Source: an uncultured beta proteobacterium (GTDB lineage: Bacteria > Pseudomonadota > Gammaproteobacteria > Burkholderiales > Burkholderiaceae_C). From it: 5,787 nt of DNA. Within the stretch, counting starts at the first letter, position 1. Each line of letters begins with the position of its first letter. Location: contig CAIYNH010000064.1 in assembly GCA_903927495.1 (NCBI GenBank), forward strand, positions 1 through 5,787. Direction: 5' to 3'. This document shows, in pieces, positions 1-5,774 of this stretch. The notes under the pieces are model-generated. The model was not told where the DNA came from. It made no database searches and worked only from the letters and a program-made list of their open reading frames with translations. Made by a program: the position numbers and the translations under genes.

Positions 1-854
1 AACACTTCCAGTCCATCCAGTTTTTCGCTGGTGCCAGCAAATTTGATCGGTGCTCCCGTCACCTGACGCACTGAAAGGGCCGCCCCACCGCGCGAATCAC
101 CATCGAGTTTGGTCAGAATAATGCCGGTCAGAGGCAGCGCGTCCTTGAATGCTTTGGCCGTATTGACCGCGTCTTGCCCCTGCATGGCATCGACCACAAA
201 CAGGGTTTCCACGGGGTGAATTGCGGCATGCAAATCCTTGATCTCACGCATCAGCACTTCATCGATAGCCAGTCGGCCAGCGGTGTCCACCAGCAGCACG
301 TCAAAGTAATGTTTGCGGGCGTAATCAAGCGCAGCCAAGGCGATGTCCACCGGCTTTTGATCTGGCGTGCTGGCAAACCACTCGGCACCAGCCTGGGCTG
401 TGACCGTTTTAAGCTGCTCGATGGCGGCAGGGCGGTACACGTCGCCCGAAACAGTCAGCACCTTTTTGTTGCGCTTTTCTATCAGGTGTTTCGCCAGCTT
501 ACCCGTGGTGGTGGTTTTACCAGCACCTTGCAAGCCCGCCATCAAAATCACCGCTGGCGGCTGGGCCACCAGGTTGATGTCGCTGACCCCAAGCCCCATG
601 GTGGTGGCGAGTTCCTTGTTGACTATGCTGACCAGCGCCTGACCTGGAGTAAGCGAGCCCAACACGTCCTGGCCCAAGGATTTTTCTTTGACTCGGGCAA
701 TGAAGTCGCGTACCACCGGCAAAGCCACATCAGCCTCGAGCAAGGCCATGCGCACTTCACGCAGCATGTCAGCCACGTTGGATTCGGTGATTCGGGCCTG
801 GCCACGAAGTTCCTTGACGAGGCGGGAGAGTTTGTCGGTGAGAGCGGATGCCAT
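1..854 (-). CDS. ffh: Signal recognition particle protein Ffh (SRP54), 3' end cut off by window edge
   Basis: Ffh is the cytoplasmic GTPase of the bacterial signal recognition particle. It binds 4.5S RNA and signal sequences and delivers ribosomes to the receptor FtsY. The reverse strand reads open for 284 complete codons from ATG at 854 to the left edge. The N domain (about residues 1-90) is followed by the NG GTPase motifs: P-loop GLQGAGKTT at 107-115, the SRP-specific DVYRPAA at 137-143, DTAGR at 190-194 and TKLDGD at 248-253. The frame ends in the closing segment of the G domain (GAPIKFAGTSEKLDGLEV, 267-284). The methionine-rich M domain that binds RNA and signal peptides lies outside the window; full proteins are about 450-460 residues. 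The start fits the family N-terminus (MASALTDKLSRLVKELRG). The ribosome binding site is weak: GGA lies about 12 bases upstream. The gene is divergent from the ypjD operon. Confidence 0.97.
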   Translation of the reverse strand, partial: MASALTDKLSRLVKELRGQARITESNVADMLREVRMALLEADVALPVVRDFIARVKEKSLGQDVLGSLTPGQALVSIVNKELATTMGLGVSDINLVAQPPAVILMAGLQGAGKTTTTGKLAKHLIEKRNKKVLTVSGDVYRPAAIEQLKTVTAQAGAEWFASTPDQKPVDIALAALDYARKHYFDVLLVDTAGRLAIDEVLMREIKDLHAAIHPVETLFVVDAMQGQDAVNTAKAFKDALPLTGIILTKLDGDSRGGAALSVRQVTGAPIKFAGTSEKLDGLEV

Positions 855-931
855 AGGGAATTTTTTCCGGCGGACGGAACCTGAGTTGGGCCACTGGGAA
901 ATGGCTGAATACAAAACGCTAAACTGTAGGC
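855..931. promoter_or_regulatory. Divergent intergenic region between ffh and ypjD, presumed to hold both promoters
   Basis: These 77 bases are the only non-coding stretch of any size in the window and must feed two divergent transcripts unless promoters lie inside genes. On the plus strand TTGGGC (886-891) followed after 18 bases by TACAAA (910-915) is a passable sigma-70 pair, matching 4 of 6 bases in the -10. It would put a start about 10 bases before the ypjD ATG. No convincing -35/-10 pair was found for ffh on the minus strand. The assignment is inferred mainly from gene arrangement; the exact boxes are weakly supported. Confidence 0.4.
865..879 (-). other. Small inverted repeat in the ffh leader
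   Basis: TTCCG (865-869) and CGGAA (875-879) form a perfect 5-base-pair stem around a 5-base loop. On the ffh transcript the stem sits 11 to 25 bases upstream of the ATG. Its 3' arm contains the only GGA resembling a Shine-Dalgarno sequence, followed by a run of A. It could influence ffh translation, but a 5-bp stem is short enough to be chance. Confidence 0.3.
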
Positions 932-1735
932 ATGATTTTAGCCAGTGCTTCACCGTTGACTTTAACTTTGGCCTTGGGCGCGTCGCTTGCGTATGCGGCA
1001 TCTGCTACCGGGGTTGTGCGAACAGGCGAGAAACTGACCCGGGCGGCAGTTTGGTTGGCTTGGTTGCTGCACGGCACATTGTTGAGTTGGAGTTTGTTGG
1101 GGGCTGATCCGCGCTTTGGATTTGCCCCTGCTTTGTCCGTCACGGCATGGCTGGTGGGACTGGTCTATGCCGTGGAAAGCCATTTTTACCCCCAACTCAA
1201 AACACCATGGCTGCTGTCTCTGGCGGGTGCGCTTGCCGTGGTGCTGGCGCTAATTTTCCCAGGCAATCTGCTGCACGTTAATGCTTCGGCCTGGTTGCCG
1301 CTGCATTGGGCACTGGGGATTTCCTCCTACGGCTTGTTCGCCATTGCTGTGGTACACGCCTGGCTGATGACGCGTGCCGAAGAACGTATCCGGGTGGCGG
1401 CAGATGCGCACACAGGCTTGCCGTTGCTCACCATGGAGCGGTTGACGTTCAGATTCGTAAGTGTTGGCTTCGTATTGTTGTCGGCCACTTTGCTTGCTGG
1501 ATTTTTCTTTGGCAACCAACTTTACGGTGCCGGGCACCCGGTCAAGTGGGATCACAAGACCGCCTTTTCAATTCTGTCGTGGTTGACATTTGCGGTGTTG
1601 ATGGTGGGGCGTATGCGCTTTGGCTGGCGTGGACGGCGCGCAATACGGGTGCTGTATGTGGGCTCGGGCCTGCTCCTGCTGGCTTATGTCGGATCCCGCT
1701 TCGTCATGGAAATCGTGTTGGGACGCTCACTTTGA
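932..1735 (+). CDS. ypjD: YpjD / CcsA-like integral membrane protein (cytochrome c assembly family)
   Basis: A 267-residue polytopic inner-membrane protein with about eight hydrophobic segments (near 4-26, 36-56, 64-82, 92-110, 123-146, 173-194, 208-226 and 238-262). It resembles the YpjD branch of the cytochrome c assembly / CcsA-HemX family. Visible family-like stretches are LPLHWALGISSYGLF (122-136), WDHKTAFSILSWL (206-218) and GWRGRRAIRVLYVGSG (231-246). Histidines 125 and 208 are candidate haem ligands by analogy with CcsA. The tryptophan-rich WWD motif of true haem-handling CcsA/CcmC/CcmF proteins is not seen, so the haem role is uncertain and the cytochrome c label should be read as family membership only. 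The gene is divergent from ffh, as ypjD is in E. coli, which supports the identity. The ATG has AGG only one base upstream, too close to be a normal ribosome binding site. The stop overlaps the next gene's TTG start. Confidence 0.82.
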   Translation: MILASASPLTLTLALGASLAYAASATGVVRTGEKLTRAAVWLAWLLHGTLLSWSLLGADPRFGFAPALSVTAWLVGLVYAVESHFYPQLKTPWLLSLAGALAVVLALIFPGNLLHVNASAWLPLHWALGISSYGLFAIAVVHAWLMTRAEERIRVAADAHTGLPLLTMERLTFRFVSVGFVLLSATLLAGFFFGNQLYGAGHPVKWDHKTAFSILSWLTFAVLMVGRMRFGWRGRRAIRVLYVGSGLLLLAYVGSRFVMEIVLGRSL

Positions 1736-1959
1736 AAGCCTTGTTCTTCCTGCTGGTGATATTCGCTGGCGTGTGGCTTTGGCACCATCGACAAACGCCG
1801 AACGCGACGCGCGATCAGAGTACACCAACCCCTGCGCCAGAGGCTCTGGACATGGTGCCATGCACCCTGTGCTCGGTACATATCCCTGGCGCAGAAGCCG
1901 TGAAAGGCACCAAGGGCAGCTACTGCAGCCAAGATCACCTGCATCAAGCGGAACCCTGA
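1732..1959 (+). CDS. PP0621-type small membrane-anchored Cys/His protein
   Basis: A 75-residue protein with one N-terminal hydrophobic helix (about residues 2-18, MKALFFLLVIFAGVWLW). A Pro/Thr-rich linker (22-38) follows, then a compact C-terminal motif with C44-x2-C47-x2-H50 and C65-x3-H69, plus the family-like GSYCS (62-66). The spacing suggests a zinc-binding knuckle, though this is inference. It matches what I recall of the PP0621 family, small proteins of unknown function found beside pilS in Proteobacteria. The start is taken as TTG at 1732 because it gives the family-like MK-L N-terminus and has GGGA at 1720-1723, eight bases upstream. It overlaps the ypjD stop as TTGA, a layout typical of translational coupling. 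The reading frame extends much further upstream inside ypjD, but that part is a shadow. The stop is followed directly by the pilS ATG. Orientation of the Cys/His tail relative to the membrane cannot be settled. Confidence 0.75.
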   Translation: MKALFFLLVIFAGVWLWHHRQTPNATRDQSTPTPAPEALDMVPCTLCSVHIPGAEAVKGTKGSYCSQDHLHQAEP

Positions 1960-3699
1960 ATGACAACGCAGGCCGAAGCATCGACCTGGTTTGGCTCGCC
2001 CACTCAGGCGTTGAGCCTGGAATACAACGATAAGCCTGCTGAATTTGAGCGACTTTGGCGCGCCTTCATGACCGCCCGCGCCACTTTGGGACTGGTACTG
2101 TTGCTGTTGCAAAGCGGGATTTATTTTCTGGCAACCCCTCAAAGCAGTACCCCTTTGCTGATTTGCGCCGCCTACTTGACCGCCGCACTGGCGGTACGCG
2201 TGATGCCGTCGCCCCAGAACCTCGGCAACACCGTTGATGCCCAATGGATCAGAACTGTGGGGGTGGATATGCTGGCCTTTGCTGCATTGCAAACGCTACA
2301 AAACAGCAGCATCAACTATGCACCGCTCTTCGCCTTGCCGGTATTGATGGTTTCAATCCTGGGATCGCTGCTGTTGGCCATGGCTGCAGCAGCAGGTGTG
2401 ACCTTGCTGTTGTTTGCCTACGCGGCTTGGATGTCGTTGCATACACCGTTGGACGCAACCGCACACTTTTTCCAGGCAGCGCTGACTGGTGCGGGTTGTT
2501 TTGCTATTTCATTTATAGCAAACCAACTAGCGATGCGACTCGCCAGCGTGGAACTGAAGGCACAACGCAGTCAATTGGCGGCGGCAGTGCAACGCCAAGT
2601 GAACGAGTTGGTGATCGAATCTTTGACCGAAGGTGTGCTGGTGATCGACGAGCACCACTTGGCTCGAGCAGCAAATCCGGCAGCTTACCTGCTCCTGGGA
2701 GCTCCCAACGAACCCGCACATATGCCGCTGGACTTGACCACACGCCCCGGCTGGCAAGGCTTGCTGAACGTGGTTTCCATGAGCTTTGCCGGCCAGACCA
2801 CCCAGCAGGTCGATCTCACCATTAGCCATGAGGGCCAGGGGCCACGCAGGCTCCAGGTTCGCACCCGATTGACCGCACCGCTGGAACAAGATACCCAAGG
2901 TCTGTGCGTGGTGTTTTTGCAGGATCAGCGTGAAATGCAGGCCCGCATGCGCACCGAAAAACTGGCCAGCATGGGACGCATGTCGGCTGCTGTCGCGCAT
3001 GAAATTCGCAATCCGCTGGCAGCCATTGTGCAGGCCAATGCACTGCTGGCCGAAGACCTGATAGATCCGATCCAGAAACAGCTCAGTGAGATGGTGCAGC
3101 AAAACGCACAACGGCTGGAAAAAATCGTTCACGACATTCTGCATTTGTCTAACTCACCAGCGAAAGCAGGCCAACAGATCGGTGTCTTAATGGATTTGAT
3201 CGAGGCTGTCGTGAGAATTTGTCGCGACTGGCAAATGCAGGAGTGCTCGGCGCATGACTTGTTGGTGACAATGCCCGAGCACACCCACCTGATCTGGTTT
3301 GAACCAGAGCACCTGCGACGAATAATGGTGAACCTGCTGGACAACGCACAACGTTACGCCAGCCAACAATCCGAATCAATTCAGGTCAGTACCGATATCG
3401 CCAGCAAGGGGATGCCACAGCTTGAGATCAGCATGAAGGTTTGGAGTGATGGCGGTCCGCTGGAACCCTCGGTGGAACAACACCTATTTGAACCGTTTTT
3501 TTCTTCCGAGAGTCGTTCCAGCGGTCTCGGGCTGTATATTTGTCGTGAACTGTGCGACAGTCACGGTGCCAGCATCACCTACGATCGCACTTCGCGCCAG
3601 ATGAACGGTCTACTTGTGGCCGGCAACGAGTTCCGGATTACTTTCAAAACCCAAACCGCGAACCTCCCTGCGCAAACCAATGCCCAGCGGCAGGCCTAA
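1960..3699 (+). CDS. pilS: Membrane sensor histidine kinase PilS (type IV pilus regulation)
   Basis: A 579-residue kinase that phosphorylates PilR to control type IV pilin expression. In Pseudomonas PilS is reported to sense pilin level in the membrane. About six transmembrane helices lie in residues 39-58, 64-82, 96-113, 119-140, 142-159 and 168-192. A short basic/coiled linker leads to a PAS-like region (about 212-322, starting NELVIESLTEGVLVID). The HisKA H-box is AVAHEIRNPLA with phospho-accepting H347. The HATPase region has the N-box (N458 and N462 in MVNLLDNAQRYA), a degenerate G1 box (D497-G-G-P-L), the F-box FEPFFS (510-515) and the G2 box GLGLYIC (522-528). It is complete in length. 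The ATG directly abuts the upstream stop (TGAATG), with a modest GGA about seven bases before it, so reinitiation from the small upstream gene is likely. pilR follows after four bases. The identification as PilS rather than a generic NtrB-like kinase rests on the six-helix N-terminus and the pilR neighbour. Confidence 0.93.
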   Translation: MTTQAEASTWFGSPTQALSLEYNDKPAEFERLWRAFMTARATLGLVLLLLQSGIYFLATPQSSTPLLICAAYLTAALAVRVMPSPQNLGNTVDAQWIRTVGVDMLAFAALQTLQNSSINYAPLFALPVLMVSILGSLLLAMAAAAGVTLLLFAYAAWMSLHTPLDATAHFFQAALTGAGCFAISFIANQLAMRLASVELKAQRSQLAAAVQRQVNELVIESLTEGVLVIDEHHLARAANPAAYLLLGAPNEPAHMPLDLTTRPGWQGLLNVVSMSFAGQTTQQVDLTISHEGQGPRRLQVRTRLTAPLEQDTQGLCVVFLQDQREMQARMRTEKLASMGRMSAAVAHEIRNPLAAIVQANALLAEDLIDPIQKQLSEMVQQNAQRLEKIVHDILHLSNSPAKAGQQIGVLMDLIEAVVRICRDWQMQECSAHDLLVTMPEHTHLIWFEPEHLRRIMVNLLDNAQRYASQQSESIQVSTDIASKGMPQLEISMKVWSDGGPLEPSVEQHLFEPFFSSESRSSGLGLYICRELCDSHGASITYDRTSRQMNGLLVAGNEFRITFKTQTANLPAQTNAQRQA

Positions 3700-3703
3700 C
3701 ACC

Positions 3704-5167
3704 ATGAGCTCCAACAGCAGCAAAGTGCGCATTCTGGTGGTAGATGACGAACCCGATCTGCGTACCCTCTACGAACTGACTCTGTTACGCGAAGGGTATC
3801 TGGTTGACACTGCACAAGATCTGCAGCAAGCGCGTGCATTGCTTGCCGAGCAAACCTATGAAACGGTCATTACCGACATGCGTCTGCCTGACGGCCTCGG
3901 AATGTCACTGATTACCGACCTGAAAAGCCAGCAGCGCGCAGAACGCTGTGTTGTCATCACAGCCTACGGATCGACCGAAAATGCTGTTGAAGCCTTGAAA
4001 TCAGGCGCATTTGACTACCTTACAAAACCCGTCGACTTAAAGCAATTTCGCACGGTCATTGCTTCGTCCGTTCGCAGTAACCCTAAATTGCCTGAATCTG
4101 CCCACGTCAAAACCGCTTCGGTAGAAGCCATGAGTTTGCAGAGTGCCAGAGGCCAAAAGGCGTTGGCACGGCTGGTTGGGGAATCCAATGCCATGCGCAG
4201 TGTCAAAGACCGCATTCTCAGAATTGCCCCGAGCATGGCTCCGGTCATGGTCACGGGTGAGTCCGGTACGGGCAAGGAGTTGGTGGCCTACGCCATCCAC
4301 GCCAATAGTCACCGGGCGGCAGGAGCTTGGGTGGCAGTTAACTGCAGCGCAATCCCAGAGAGTTTGCTGGAGGCCGAATTTTTTGGCTCCAAAAAAGGGG
4401 CTTACACCGGTGCCCACCAAGACCGCGAGGGCTTTTTTCAGGCGGCTCGTGGTGGAACTTTGTTCCTGGATGAAATAGGCGATCTGCCACTGGCCATGCA
4501 GTCCAAACTGCTGCGTGCCATTCAGGAGCGACGTATCAGACCACTTGGATCAACCCAGGAAGAAACCGTTGATGTACGCATCATCAGCGCAACTCACAAA
4601 GACTTGGCCGCAGAGGTATTGAATGGTCACTTTCGACAGGACTTATTCTATCGACTGAATGTGATTGATATGGTCATTGCACCGTTGCGCCAGCGCCTGG
4701 ATGACCTGCCTGCCTTGTGCCATGCGCTGCTAGCACGCATTGCCCAAGAGTCAGGCTTGCCTGCCCCTGCTGTCGGAGCTCTGGTATTGAAACAACTTGC
4801 AGCCATGACGATGCCGGGCAATGTCCGGGAACTTGAGAACCTTTTGCACCGGGCCGTTGCCTTAGGTGATGGACAAGAACTCCAGCTCGATGCGCCCAAC
4901 CGACAGTTACCAAGTCACCCAGCCCATCATGAGGCGGCTATCGCTGCCATCAAACCTCACCACGGCACCAACATTCCGAACGATTTACAGCGTTACCTGG
5001 ACGATCAGGAGCGAGACATTTTGGTGCGATCGCTGCAGGAGACTGGATTTAATCGAACGGCTGCGGCCAACCGCCTGGGCTTAAGTCTGCGCCAGATACG
5101 GTACCGGATCGCACGGTTGGCCATTGACACGCCACACTTGAGCGACAGCACCGATGAGCTTGACTGA
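3704..5167 (+). CDS. pilR: Sigma-54-dependent response regulator PilR
   Basis: A 487-residue NtrC-type activator, the partner of PilS; in other bacteria it activates the sigma-54 promoter of the major pilin gene. The receiver domain (about 8-125) shows the acidic pair D14/D15, phosphoacceptor D58, T86 and K108. The AAA+ domain (about 157-390) has Walker A GESGTGKE (185-192), the sigma-54 contact loop as GAYTGA (232-237), Walker B GTLFLDE (251-257), RQDLFYRLN (311-319) and PGNVRELEN (371-379). A linker rich in His and Pro (about 403-422) precedes a Fis-type helix-turn-helix (about 433-473, TGFNRTAAANRLGLSLRQIR). The ATG at 3704 is preferred: it gives the usual short lead into the receiver domain and has GGCAGG ending about nine bases upstream. 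In-frame ATGs at 3680 and 3614 would lengthen the protein and overlap pilS, so they are less likely. The last 14 bases overlap ampD. Confidence 0.95.
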   Translation: MSSNSSKVRILVVDDEPDLRTLYELTLLREGYLVDTAQDLQQARALLAEQTYETVITDMRLPDGLGMSLITDLKSQQRAERCVVITAYGSTENAVEALKSGAFDYLTKPVDLKQFRTVIASSVRSNPKLPESAHVKTASVEAMSLQSARGQKALARLVGESNAMRSVKDRILRIAPSMAPVMVTGESGTGKELVAYAIHANSHRAAGAWVAVNCSAIPESLLEAEFFGSKKGAYTGAHQDREGFFQAARGGTLFLDEIGDLPLAMQSKLLRAIQERRIRPLGSTQEETVDVRIISATHKDLAAEVLNGHFRQDLFYRLNVIDMVIAPLRQRLDDLPALCHALLARIAQESGLPAPAVGALVLKQLAAMTMPGNVRELENLLHRAVALGDGQELQLDAPNRQLPSHPAHHEAAIAAIKPHHGTNIPNDLQRYLDDQERDILVRSLQETGFNRTAAANRLGLSLRQIRYRIARLAIDTPHLSDSTDELD

Positions 5168-5774
5168 CGCTGCAGCACCGACATCAGAGTGGCAACAAGG
5201 CTGGTATGGGCCAGCCACTCACTTAGCCACACCCAATTTTGGTCCGCGACCCGCGCAGGCGCAGGTTGACTTGATCGTTTTGCATTCCATCAGCCTGCCA
5301 CCTGGTGAATATGGTGGAGATCAGGTGCAGCGGCTTTTTACCAATCAATTGGACTGGCAGGCGCACCCATATTTCAAAAGCATCGAAGGTGCCACTGTAT
5401 CGGCGCATTTCTACATACGCCGCGATGGTGCGCTCTGGCAATTTGTCAGCTGCGATGACCGGGCCTGGCACGCAGGTGTCTCAAGTTACCGTGGCCGCAG
5501 CAACTGCAACGATGACAGTATCGGGATCGAACTCGAAGGCCTGGAGGGGGGGCTTTTTACCAACCAACAGTATGCTGCCCTGAAGCAACTCTGCCCCGCC
5601 ATCATGAGACAGTACCCGATTGCGCACATTGCTGGCCATGAACACGTGGCAGTGGGTAGGAAAACCGATCCAGGCAGTGGCTTTGACTGGCTGAGATTTC
5701 AAAAAGACCAGTCTCTGAATGCTAGGTATTTACCCTTGAATATCCAAAATAACAGACTGATTTCCGGCTTTTAA
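5154..5774 (+). CDS. ampD: 1,6-anhydro-N-acetylmuramyl-L-alanine amidase AmpD
   Basis: A 206-residue zinc amidase of the amidase_2 fold. It acts in the cytoplasm, where it cuts the peptide from anhydro-muropeptides during peptidoglycan recycling. In species with AmpR/AmpC its loss raises beta-lactamase expression. The zinc ligands are in place: H44 (LIVLHSISLPPGEYGG), H162 (GHEHVA) and D172 (RKTDPG). The catalytic-type residues E126 (SIGIELEG) and K170 match E. coli E116 and K162. Also visible are NFGPRP (28-33), VSAHFYIRRDG (82-92) and RAWHAGVS (103-110). No signal peptide is seen, as expected for cytoplasmic AmpD rather than periplasmic AmiD. The start overlaps pilR by 14 bases in another frame, with only a weak GAG about 11 bases upstream, so translation may be coupled to pilR. 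The tail after FDWLRF is longer than in E. coli AmpD (183 residues) and AT-rich. A G7 run and a near-repeat encoding LFTNQ twice lie inside the gene. Confidence 0.95.
   Translation: MSLTDAAAPTSEWQQGWYGPATHLATPNFGPRPAQAQVDLIVLHSISLPPGEYGGDQVQRLFTNQLDWQAHPYFKSIEGATVSAHFYIRRDGALWQFVSCDDRAWHAGVSSYRGRSNCNDDSIGIELEGLEGGLFTNQQYAALKQLCPAIMRQYPIAHIAGHEHVAVGRKTDPGSGFDWLRFQKDQSLNARYLPLNIQNNRLISGF
5332..5567 (+). repeat. Pair of 17-bp near-identical direct repeats inside ampD
   Basis: GGCTTTTTACCAATCAA at 5332-5348 recurs as GGCTTTTTACCAACCAA at 5551-5567, with 16 of 17 bases the same. The two copies are 219 bases apart, a multiple of three, and both encode LFTNQ in the ampD frame. In E. coli AmpD the corresponding places are only loosely alike, so the repeat is probably local to this lineage. 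It may be chance, codon-level convergence or a small gene-conversion event. Confidence 0.6.
5546..5552 (+). other. G7 homopolymer tract inside ampD
   Basis: Seven consecutive G residues, followed one base later by five T, lie in the ampD reading frame at about residues 131-133 (E-G-G). Such runs can slip during replication. A shift here would remove the zinc ligands H162 and D172 from the product. Whether the tract varies in nature cannot be judged from one sequence. Confidence 0.6.

Noticed and set aside
174..884. A 236-codon open frame on the plus strand opposite ffh
   Set aside because: It lies wholly antisense to a clear Ffh GTPase, its translation is His/Gln/Gly-rich with no domain, and it is explained by codon bias of ffh.
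890..905. Inverted repeat GCCA-N8-TGGC in the divergent intergenic region as a possible operator
   Set aside because: Four-base arms with an eight-base gap are expected by chance, and no regulator matching it is evident.
1306..1731. Upstream extension of the small Cys/His protein to 217 residues
   Set aside because: This part overlaps ypjD in another frame and shows no family likeness; the TTG at 1732 gives the expected short membrane-anchored protein with a ribosome binding site.
1732..1763. Possible sigma-70 promoter (TTGAAA with TGATAT) for pilS inside the small gene
   Set aside because: The spacing is about 19 bases and the -10 is poor; it is not strong enough to list.
1684..2292. A 202-codon open frame on the minus strand across the small gene and the start of pilS
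   Set aside because: It is antisense to two well-supported genes, has no recognisable domain and looks like a codon-bias shadow.
3614..3703. Longer PilR start adding 30 residues
   Set aside because: The added stretch overlaps the end of pilS and is not part of a receiver domain; ATG 3704 gives the usual PilR N-terminus and has a suitably placed GGCAGG.
4164..4179. Sigma-54-like TGGCACG followed by GTTGG inside pilR
   Set aside because: The -12 element lacks the required GC, and the site is inside the pilR coding region with no gene start downstream that would use it.
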